A stretch of 11,321 nucleotides of DNA from CAYNVS01 sp964400725. Its GTDB lineage: Bacteria > Myxococcota_A > SURF-8 > CAYNVS01. A program made the translations under genes and the position numbers. Where the stretch lies: assembly GCA_964400725.1 (NCBI GenBank), contig CAYNVS010000071.1, forward strand, positions 1 through 11,321, written 5' to 3'. This document shows positions 1 through 5,592 of the stretch, one piece after another. Every line of letters begins with the position of its first letter. Positions within the stretch are counted from its first letter, which is position 1. The notes beneath the pieces were generated by a model. The model did no database searches. It was not told the DNA's origin and saw only the letters and a list, made by a program, of their open reading frames with translations.

Positions 1-990
1 ATCGTCTTCATAAAGGCCGGAGGCGGCCGCGAGCGCGTCTCGCATCGAGGATTGAGCGCGCTGCAAAGCCTGAAAATACATTACGACCGCGCCCACCGTA
101 ACCGCCGAGCCGTAAACGGACGAATGCGCCATATGCCACAGCGATCCGAAGAGCGCGGCTGACGCAAAAATATTGGCGACGATTTCGGCGAAACCGCGAG
201 AGCTCATTAGAGCCAGCTTCGCGGCGGCTATTTCGGCGCGCAGAGAGTCGTAAATAGATGAAAACTTTGCGGAGAGCGACAAGGCTCTCATGTCTTTGGC
301 GTATATATCGCGCGTCATCGTCCAAGTGTAATACGCCGCTTTACGCTCGGAAGCGGTTTGTCTTTTTTGAAGGTCGAAGAGTTTGCGGGCGTAGCCGAGG
401 CGCATAAATACGAAGGGAAGCGAAGCGGCGAGAACTACAAGCGCTATCGCCGGGCTGAAGGAGACGACCAGACCGGATACGGCCGCGAGAGACAAAAGAG
501 CTTGAGCTAAAGCGGCGGCGTTCTGCGCAACTCTAGCGGGACGGTAGGGCGCCTCGGCCTGAGCGCGGTGCAGCGTGTCGAAATAGCCTCCGTCCTCGTA
601 ATAAGACAAATCGACGCGGCTCGATTTTTCGTGCAGAAGGCGCGAAATTTCGTCCGAGGCTTTAAGGGATATTGTTAATATTAAACGCTCGCGGACGATT
701 TTAAATGCCGACGCGGCGGTCGCAGCCGCGGCCGCAAACGCGACGTTAATGGCGATAGAGCCCGCGACTGCGTCTGTCCGTTTATCGGCGCCGGAAGAAG
801 CCGCCGCCGCTATCGCGTCGAATATTTCTTTCGAGAAAAAAAGGACGGCCAGCGCGCACGCAGCCGAAGCCGCGTCAAGAAGAGCCGCGCCCGCCGCGCT
901 TCCGGGGCTAGCCTTAAAAATAATCGCCGCCATTTTTAAAACGGGACGTCCGGAGCCCTTTCTGAAAAAGCTCATTTTTTCGTTTCGCAT
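1..990 (-). CDS. ABC exporter, N-terminal transmembrane domain (partial, runs off left edge)
   Basis: An uninterrupted 330-codon frame runs from ATG at 990 to the left edge with no stop. The translation fits the membrane half of a type-1 ABC exporter (half-transporter with the ATPase domain C-terminal). Hydrophobic stretches lie near residues 30-60, 76-95, 158-195 and 268-287. The stretch at 129-154 (YYEDGGYFDTLHRAQ then APYRPARV) matches the usual first cytoplasmic-loop signature of this family, and the last visible residues (MYFQALQRAQSSMRDAL) resemble the helix that precedes the nucleotide-binding domain. Walker A, signature and Walker B motifs would lie outside the window, so ATPase activity is inferred. 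The start could be ATG 990 or ATG 975; neither has a good Shine-Dalgarno, and 990 is chosen as the longer. The substrate is unknown. The gene diverges from the nucleotidyltransferase-like gene at 1078. Confidence 0.85.
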   Translation of the reverse strand, partial: MRNEKMSFFRKGSGRPVLKMAAIIFKASPGSAAGAALLDAASAACALAVLFFSKEIFDAIAAAASSGADKRTDAVAGSIAINVAFAAAAATAASAFKIVRERLILTISLKASDEISRLLHEKSSRVDLSYYEDGGYFDTLHRAQAEAPYRPARVAQNAAALAQALLSLAAVSGLVVSFSPAIALVVLAASLPFVFMRLGYARKLFDLQKRQTASERKAAYYTWTMTRDIYAKDMRALSLSAKFSSIYDSLRAEIAAAKLALMSSRGFAEIVANIFASAALFGSLWHMAHSSVYGSAVTVGAVVMYFQALQRAQSSMRDALAAASGLYEDD

Positions 991-1015
991 TTTAAAGGCC
1001 GGGTAAAAAAAAAAG

Positions 1016-1044
1016 TTAGCGCGACTTTTGCGGCGTGATAATAT
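1016..1044 (+). promoter_or_regulatory. Putative extended -10 promoter of the nucleotidyltransferase/DUF4332 pair
   Basis: TAATAT at 1039-1044 is preceded by TG one base upstream (1036-1037), the extended -10 arrangement. A poor -35 (TTAGCG, 1016-1021) lies 17 bp upstream. The -10 overlaps the minus-strand -10 of the exporter on the opposite strand, so the two promoters would compete. Consensus match only. Confidence 0.3.
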
Positions 1045-1065
1045 CGTATTTGCAACGCATGAAAA
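1038..1065 (-). promoter_or_regulatory. Putative promoter of the ABC exporter gene
   Basis: On the minus strand a TTTTCA -35-like hexamer (1060-1065) and a TATTAT -10-like hexamer (1038-1043, one mismatch to TATAAT) are separated by 16 bp. This sits about 50 bp upstream of the exporter start at 990. Between promoter and start is a run of ten A on the plus strand (1005-1014). Predicted from consensus only. Confidence 0.35.
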
Positions 1066-1077
1066 CGGTTATATACA

Positions 1078-2238
1078 ATGATTGATAAAGTCGCAAATTT
1101 AAAACGTCCTCCTTGGATGCGCTTCCTGCTGTCTGCAATGGGCGGCGAGCCTTATTATCCGGCAAAGTCCGGCGAAAAAGACTGGGCGATTATTGAGGGA
1201 AAGGCGCGGATTCATAAGGTTTCCACTCTTGTCGCGAAGGCTTTGCGCGAAGGAAAAGTCGCCGCGCCGAGAAAAACTGCCGAGGCGATTGCTCGCAACG
1301 CCGCAAAGGCTGCGAAAGAAGCCTTCGTTAGAGAGGCGGCGTACGAGAGGCTTAAAAAACGTTTTGAAAGGAAAGGATTATTTTTCGCCGTCGCCAAAGG
1401 GCCGGAAATAAGGCGCATCGCCTACCCTAAAGACGCGGCGCGGGAGTATTCCGACTTTGACATAGTAATAAATCCAGCCGACTATAATCGCTTCGTCGAA
1501 ACGCTGTTTGAAGCGGGGTACAAGCAAAAGAAAGAAGCGGAAAGCGCGGATGACGGCGGCGCGCCGCGAGCGGTTCACTGGCCTGCGTTTGAGGGAGATA
1601 TTGCGGTGGAACTTCATCCGAGCGACTGCGCGAACGCCCGCGGCCCGTCGATTCTATACGAAAACGCAACGAAAAGAAGAGGCGGCGAAGAGGCCGCAAG
1701 CGGCGCGCTGGAGCAGCTTTTATACGTTTGCGAGCACAATATATTGTCTCATAAAGGGTACGCTCCGCTGCGGGCGCGCTTTGATTCCGCAGCGCTTCTT
1801 ACAGCCGCGGGCGCGAGCGGCCTTGAAGACTTTATGGCCGTTGAAGGCATGGAGGATTTTAAAGTCCTATTGCGCGCGGAAACGGCTTTGCTCGCGCGGC
1901 TAGGCCTTATCCGCGAGAGCGATTTGCCGCCGTCGCTTCTCGCATACAAGGTAAAAAGCCCGCTTCTGACGATGAAGCTGGAGCTGATTACGCGCTTTTA
2001 CGGCGGAAAAAATCAAATCGCCGCATCCGTCCTGTTCGGCCCTTACGGAACTGACGCGGGATTGTTAAAGAGTCCGTCGAGATTGATTTCAGCCGTTGCG
2101 CGCGAAAGAGAAACCGCCGGACCGGGCGTCGCGGGAGCTATGAAGGCGGTCAAGCGGGCATTGTTTTACGGCGGGCCGATGAGAATTGAATCGCTGGGAA
2201 TCGAGCCGCCGCGAACGATTACTGGAGGTAAAAGGTGA
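1078..2238 (+). CDS. Nucleotidyltransferase-like family protein (NTP_transf_5 type)
   Basis: A 386-residue protein resembling the uncharacterised nucleotidyltransferase family (Pfam NTP_transf_5). The characteristic block is at residues 101-150: LFFAVAKG, then R122, SDFDIVI with Asp126 and Asp128, a short helix, and EAGYK. This is the beta-hairpin with paired acidic residues of the polymerase-beta-like nucleotidyltransferase fold. A third acidic position may be Glu178 in DIAVELHP, where the family often has Asp-Leu-His. Family members commonly sit in exopolysaccharide or peptide natural-product loci, and their chemistry is mostly unproven. The start ATG 1078 lacks a Shine-Dalgarno; the next Met (residue 14) has none either. 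The gene overlaps its downstream neighbour by 4 bp, so the two are probably translated as a coupled pair. It diverges from an ABC exporter. The family assignment rests on motif memory, not a search. Confidence 0.7.
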   Translation: MIDKVANLKRPPWMRFLLSAMGGEPYYPAKSGEKDWAIIEGKARIHKVSTLVAKALREGKVAAPRKTAEAIARNAAKAAKEAFVREAAYERLKKRFERKGLFFAVAKGPEIRRIAYPKDAAREYSDFDIVINPADYNRFVETLFEAGYKQKKEAESADDGGAPRAVHWPAFEGDIAVELHPSDCANARGPSILYENATKRRGGEEAASGALEQLLYVCEHNILSHKGYAPLRARFDSAALLTAAGASGLEDFMAVEGMEDFKVLLRAETALLARLGLIRESDLPPSLLAYKVKSPLLTMKLELITRFYGGKNQIAASVLFGPYGTDAGLLKSPSRLISAVARERETAGPGVAGAMKAVKRALFYGGPMRIESLGIEPPRTITGGKR

Positions 2239-2894
2239 GCTTTTACATGGATGAAGACGCGACGCGTCTTGAGGATATTCGAAATCGTCTTTATGCAACC
2301 GATTTAATTCCGACGCACAAGGCGTTATTGGAAGGGATTGACGACGCTTTCCGCGCATTGGAGAGAGCCGGATGCGTTTCGACGCGCGAATTGAGAGTCC
2401 GGCTTAAAAACCCCAAAACAATCGCTTTGCTGGCCGAGCGTTCAGGAGTGGACGCCGAGTATCTCAAACTGCTGAGGCGCGTTGTGGATGGCTTCTTCCC
2501 GAAACCTCCCAATCTGCGCGCCTTCGATTGGCTTGACGCTGAGGTAATCGCCACATTGGAGAAGGCCGGCTTCAAGAACGCCGAATCGCTCCATATAGCG
2601 GCGCGCTCCGGTATGGAAGCTTTATGCGAAAAGACGGGACTGTCCGCGAATGATTTAAAGGAGCCTATTGCGTTGTCCGATTTGTCGCGAGTTCAATGGG
2701 TAAGCCCCGCTTTTGCGCGGGTTCTCGTCGCCGCCGGATTTGAAGGCGCCGCCGATTTGGCGGAAGCGGACGCAGAGACTCTTTGTGAAGCGCTCGAACG
2801 CGCCAACGCCGGCGGGCGGTTTTACAAAGGAAAAATCGGGCTGCGCGACATTAAGCGTCTTATCGACGCCGCGTCTTACGTCCCGCGGCATTAA
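2235..2894 (+). CDS. DUF4332 helix-hairpin-helix protein
   Basis: A 219-residue protein starting at GTG 2235 with an excellent Shine-Dalgarno (GGAGGT, 2224-2229, 5 nt spacing) and overlapping the previous stop as GTGA. Translational coupling to the nucleotidyltransferase-like gene is therefore likely. The sequence looks like DUF4332, a family built from helix-hairpin-helix units. Three units can be read at about residues 22-80 (ATDLIPTHKALLEGIDDAF to LKLLRRVV), 98-140 and 147-215 (LSDLSRVQWVSPAFARVLVAAGFEG, ending KIGLRDIKRLIDAASYVP). Such units usually bind nucleic acid or mediate protein contacts. There is no catalytic motif, signal peptide or membrane segment, so a cytoplasmic binding or adaptor role is inferred. 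A real function is not known. An alternative start at ATG 2248 would drop four residues and has a worse ribosome site. Confidence 0.7.
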   Translation: MSFYMDEDATRLEDIRNRLYATDLIPTHKALLEGIDDAFRALERAGCVSTRELRVRLKNPKTIALLAERSGVDAEYLKLLRRVVDGFFPKPPNLRAFDWLDAEVIATLEKAGFKNAESLHIAARSGMEALCEKTGLSANDLKEPIALSDLSRVQWVSPAFARVLVAAGFEGAADLAEADAETLCEALERANAGGRFYKGKIGLRDIKRLIDAASYVPRH

Positions 2895-2918
2895 AGGGGC
2901 GTTGAAGCGCGTTATAAT
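2891..2918 (+). promoter_or_regulatory. Putative promoter upstream of the methyltransferase gene
   Basis: A perfect TATAAT (2913-2918) lies 16 bp after a weak -35 TTAAAG (2891-2896), which overlaps the stop codon of the DUF4332 gene. Transcription would start near 2925, leaving a leader of about 110 nt that contains an inverted repeat at 2945-2961 (CTTATCG, GCG, CGATAAG). The leader has no clear ribosome site close to ATG 3035. Confidence 0.35.
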
Positions 2919-3034
2919 TCTAGCGCGGAGCGATCGCCGCTTGACTTATCGGCGCGATAAGGGCAAATTCGTCTGCGTCGCGCGCTGCGCGCCGGATAAA
3001 AACAAATCGAGCCGAAGAATGGAATCGTAATACA

Positions 3035-4153
3035 ATGGCTGCCAAATACGCGGAAATAAGGCTTAAGAGCGTCGATCTTTCGCGCTTTGCGCGCGGAAGC
3101 GTCTGGATTTACTCCAACGAAATAGACGGCAAGCTAAAATCGTTTTATCCGGGGCAGTTGGTTCGGGTCATTGACCGCGCCGGCAGACCGCTGGGCGTCG
3201 GCTACGTAAACCCCGGAACGCTTATCGCATGCAGGCTTTTAACCCGCAGGGACGAAACGATAGACAAAGAGTTCTTTGTCCGCCGCGTACGGCAGGCCGC
3301 CGCGCTTCGCGCCCGGCTGGGCTTGCTCGATTACTGCCGCGCCGTCTTCAGCGAAGGCGACATGATAAGCGGCCTTATCGTCGATAAATACGACAGAGTT
3401 CTGTCCGTTCAGCTTCGCGCCGCCGGTACGCTGGCGCTCCGAAAGGAAATTATTTCCGCGCTGGATGAAGTTTTTGAACCCGAAGCGATAATTCTGAAGA
3501 ACGACTTCGCTTACGCCGACTACGAGGGTATCGAACGTAGCGTAGAGTCGATTAAAGGGAAGATTGACGCGCCCGTAAAAATTATGGAAAACAACCTTAA
3601 GTATTTTGCCGACGTCGTGGAAGGGCAGAAGACCGGATATTATTTCGATCAGCGCGAAAACCGCAAATTCGCCGCTTCGCTTTGCGAAGGGAAAACCGTC
3701 GTCGATTTATTCAGCTATACCGGCGGTTTCGGAGTCGCCGCCGCCGCCGCCGGAGCGAAAAAGGTAATCTGCGTCGATTCGAGCGGGCCTGCCCTAGCGC
3801 TCGCGAGAGCTTCCGCGGAAGCCAACGGTCTTAATAACGTCGATTTCGTCGAGGCTAACGTCTTCGAGTACCTGCTTGGCTGCGAGGAAAAATTCGACGT
3901 GGTTTTGGCCGACCCTCCCGCGTTCATCCAAAGCAAATCTGCGATGAAGGAAGGGCTTGGCTTTTATCACAGGCTGCACGCGCTGCTTATGAAAGTCGTT
4001 AAGGACGACGGCGTTCTCGTTACTTCCAGCTGCTCTTATATTATAACCTTTCGCCGGACGCCCTGCTTGAAGTCGCGACCGGCGCGGCCACCAAGGCCGG
4101 TTTCAGGCCGTCTCTCTTCTATATGGGAAGGCAGTCCGCCGACCATCCGTTAA
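3035..4153 (+). CDS. Class I SAM-dependent rRNA methyltransferase, RlmI-like, frameshifted near the 3' end
   Basis: The translation matches the RlmI/YwbD family (23S rRNA cytosine-C5 methyltransferases): an N-terminal PUA-like RNA-binding domain (residues 1-75, IRLKSVDLSRFARGSVWIYSNEI), a middle segment (FSEGDMISGLIVDKYDR), and a Rossmann methyltransferase with SAM motif DLFSYTGGFG (224-233), DPPAF at 293-297 and the SSCSY motif holding the catalytic-type Cys333. After Tyr335 the frame changes and the last 37 residues of the 372 encoded do not resemble the family. The expected ending is found in another frame at 4045-4218. Removing 5 bp (one copy of a tandem TTATA at 4036-4045) restores a 392-residue protein, close to E. 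coli RlmI length. The start is chosen on homology; there is no clear Shine-Dalgarno. As encoded, the product keeps Cys333 but loses the conserved C-terminal strand region, so activity is doubtful unless the duplication is an assembly error. Confidence 0.8.
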   Translation: MAAKYAEIRLKSVDLSRFARGSVWIYSNEIDGKLKSFYPGQLVRVIDRAGRPLGVGYVNPGTLIACRLLTRRDETIDKEFFVRRVRQAAALRARLGLLDYCRAVFSEGDMISGLIVDKYDRVLSVQLRAAGTLALRKEIISALDEVFEPEAIILKNDFAYADYEGIERSVESIKGKIDAPVKIMENNLKYFADVVEGQKTGYYFDQRENRKFAASLCEGKTVVDLFSYTGGFGVAAAAAGAKKVICVDSSGPALALARASAEANGLNNVDFVEANVFEYLLGCEEKFDVVLADPPAFIQSKSAMKEGLGFYHRLHALLMKVVKDDGVLVTSSCSYIITFRRTPCLKSRPARPPRPVSGRLSSIWEGSPPTIR

Positions 4154-4218
4154 ACCCCGCCATGCCGGAAACGTTTTATTTAAAAACGTTTGCGTTTTAT
4201 ATGAATAAGGCGCTATAA
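4045..4218 (+). pseudogene. Displaced C-terminal segment of the RlmI-like methyltransferase
   Basis: Read from 4045, this frame gives 57 residues ending at TAA 4216-4218. They begin NLSPDALLEVATGAA and contain AGFRPSLFYMGRQSADHP and PETFYLKTF. The block AgF-R-DHP-PEt-YLK is the normal C-terminus of RlmI/YwbD methyltransferases. Joined directly after Tyr335 of the upstream frame it gives SSCSY-NLSPDALLEV, aligning with the usual family layout without extra residues. No start codon or ribosome site of its own is evident, so it is a frame-shifted remnant, not a separate gene. Confidence 0.8.
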
Positions 4219-4219
4219 T
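4190..4219 (+). promoter_or_regulatory. Putative promoter of the saccharopine dehydrogenase-like gene
   Basis: A perfect TATAAT (4214-4219) lies 18 bp after TTGCGT (4190-4195, four of six matches to TTGACA). It overlaps the last codons of the methyltransferase's displaced C-terminus. Transcription would start near 4226, leaving a leader of about 80 nt before ATG 4306. Consensus match only. Confidence 0.35.
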
Positions 4220-4305
4220 TCACAAATAGTACAAGAAAGTTTGTAGTATTATTTCTGCGAAAAAAGGGTTCTTTGAACTTTAACGACAACTTACGGAGGA
4301 ATGGC

Positions 4306-5298
4306 ATGAAGATAGTAATACTAGGCGGAGCGGGCGCTATGGCCGAAGTCGCGCTGGATGAACTCGCGAAGGAAGCGGGCGTAGAGAAAGTTACGATAGC
4401 GGATTACAACGCCGCCGCTGCGGGAGAAAAAGCCAAGAAATACGGAGAAAAATTCGACTCCGTCTTCATCGACGCGACCAAACCTGAAACGATAACGAGC
4501 CTCGTTAAAAACTACGACGTCGCCATGGGCTTTATCGGGCCGTTCTATCAGTTCGAGGCGAAAATCGCGAAGGCCTGCATCGACGCCGGAACTCATTACG
4601 TATCAATATCCGACGACTACGACGCCTATCTTGCCGTTGAAAAACTTTTCGACGAAGCGAAGAAGGCGGGAGTTACGGTGATTTCCGGTCTCGGCAATTC
4701 CCCCGGAATTACTAATATTCTCGCGAAAAAAGCGTACTATTCGATGGACAAGCCGGAAAAAATAAATATCCATTGGACGGGCGGCAGCGACGAAACGGTC
4801 GGCGCGGCAAACGTAAAGCACGTCATGCACATCTTTGAAGGGCATACTCTTCAATGGATGGACGGCAAAGAGGTTTGGGTAAAGACCGGAGAAGGAGAAA
4901 AAGTCGTTGAGTTTCCGCAGCCTATCGGCGTAAATACGGTTTTTTACACCGGCCACGCGGAAAGCGTTTCGGTTCCGCGCAATCTTAAAGGATTGAAGGA
5001 AGTTACGCTTCACGGCGGTACGAAGCCGGTCTGGATTTCTCGATTCGCAACCGTAATGGGCAAATTGCGTCTTACGGACACCCCTAAAAAGCGCCAGACG
5101 CTCGCGCAGCTGTTCGAACCGGTTCTCGGCCTGTTTGCGACCGGCGGCGTGGACAAAAAGCGTCTTCCGAATCGACGTTTACGGAACGAACAAGGGAGTT
5201 CCGCGCCACAACTATTACACCGGGGTCGGCCATATAGCGTTCATTACAAGTATTCCGTGCGTAGAAGGCGCGCTGATGCTCGCCAAAGGAGAAATTAA
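4306..5298 (+). CDS. Saccharopine dehydrogenase-like NAD(P)-binding oxidoreductase, frameshifted
   Basis: The N-terminus MKIVILGGAGAMAE has the glycine-rich dinucleotide-binding turn (residues 7-12) of a Rossmann fold, followed by IADYN, the strand end where the cofactor ribose binds. The body (YDVAMGFIGPFYQFEAKIAKACIDAGTHYVSISDDYDA, GLGNSPGITNILAKKA) fits the saccharopine dehydrogenase family, whose members reduce or oxidise imine-linked amino acids or have unknown substrates. The specific substrate cannot be read here. The start is ATG 4306, supported by GGAGGA at 4295-4300 with 5 nt spacing; the upstream in-frame TTG 4273 is not needed. After Lys284 the frame breaks: the last 46 or so residues (KRLPNRRLRNEQGS...) are low-complexity and unlike the family. 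One extra A in the run 5155-5159 explains this; without it a 367-residue protein ends at 5410. Confidence 0.8.
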   Translation: MKIVILGGAGAMAEVALDELAKEAGVEKVTIADYNAAAAGEKAKKYGEKFDSVFIDATKPETITSLVKNYDVAMGFIGPFYQFEAKIAKACIDAGTHYVSISDDYDAYLAVEKLFDEAKKAGVTVISGLGNSPGITNILAKKAYYSMDKPEKINIHWTGGSDETVGAANVKHVMHIFEGHTLQWMDGKEVWVKTGEGEKVVEFPQPIGVNTVFYTGHAESVSVPRNLKGLKEVTLHGGTKPVWISRFATVMGKLRLTDTPKKRQTLAQLFEPVLGLFATGGVDKKRLPNRRLRNEQGSSAPQLLHRGRPYSVHYKYSVRRRRADARQRRN

Positions 5299-5410
5299 AA
5301 AGCGCGGCGTCTTTGCGGCGGAAGCGATACTCGATCACGAAGATTTCCTCGCCCGCATTGCCAAGCGCGGAGTCGAGCTGTTCTATTACGAGGGAAAGCC
5401 GCAGGAATAA
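5135..5410 (+). CDS. C-terminal fragment of the saccharopine dehydrogenase-like protein
   Basis: From about 5159 this frame carries the missing C-terminus: SVFRIDVYGTNKGVPRHNYYTGVGHIAFITSIP, then CVEGALMLAKGEIKKRGVFAAEAILDHEDFLARIAKRGVELFYYEGKPQE, stop TAA 5408-5410. The Y-TGVGHIAFITSIP stretch is typical of the C-terminal domain of this oxidoreductase group, which closes over the active site and contributes to dimer contacts. The open frame starts at TTG 5135 but there is no ribosome site before it, and residues ahead of 5159 duplicate the DNA of the upstream frame. It is best read as the second half of one broken gene spanning 4306-5410. Confidence 0.75.
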   Translation: MRPAAWTKSVFRIDVYGTNKGVPRHNYYTGVGHIAFITSIPCVEGALMLAKGEIKKRGVFAAEAILDHEDFLARIAKRGVELFYYEGKPQE

Positions 5411-5493
5411 AATTTGCTTAAATATTCAAGCTTGGGCTTGCGGATTTCGACTCTTCAACGTAAAATAAAATTCCGCCATGGCTTTTGAAAACC

Positions 5494-5534
5494 AAGGCGC
5501 GATTTTTCTTAATGGAATTCGCGCCTTTTATTGA
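5494..5534 (+). terminator. Rho-independent terminator after the saccharopine dehydrogenase-like gene
   Basis: AAGGCGCGA (5494-5502) pairs perfectly with TCGCGCCTT (5519-5527), a 9 bp stem with a 16 nt loop, followed by the T-rich stretch TTATTGATTTGTT. It separates the broken oxidoreductase gene from the histidine kinase gene. A smaller hairpin (CAAGC, TTGG, GCTTG; 5427-5440) just after the stop has no T tract. Confidence 0.65.
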
Positions 5535-5592
5535 TTTGTTGATTGAAAAACGAGGCGGTTTTTAAGCGTTTTAATTAAAACAAGGACGCCGA

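Noticed and set aside
1059..1085. Eight-codon leader frame ATG 1059 to TGA overlapping the nucleotidyltransferase start
   Set aside because: Too short, no ribosome site and no attenuator-like structure; likely chance.
2902..3030. Small basic frame of about 42 codons from TTG 2902, ending 4 bp before the methyltransferase start
   Set aside because: Its frame is open only because it continues an overlapping frame inside the DUF4332 gene; the TTG start is poorly spaced from AAGGGG and it covers a likely promoter and hairpin.
5155..5159. Programmed frameshifting or transcriptional slippage at the A run in the oxidoreductase gene
   Set aside because: Five A are too short for efficient slippage and no stimulatory structure was noticed; a 1 bp insertion or sequencing error is simpler.
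5427..5440. Small hairpin CAAGC-TTGG-GCTTG after the oxidoreductase stop
   Set aside because: A 5 bp stem without a T tract; the real terminator is the longer stem at 5494-5527.
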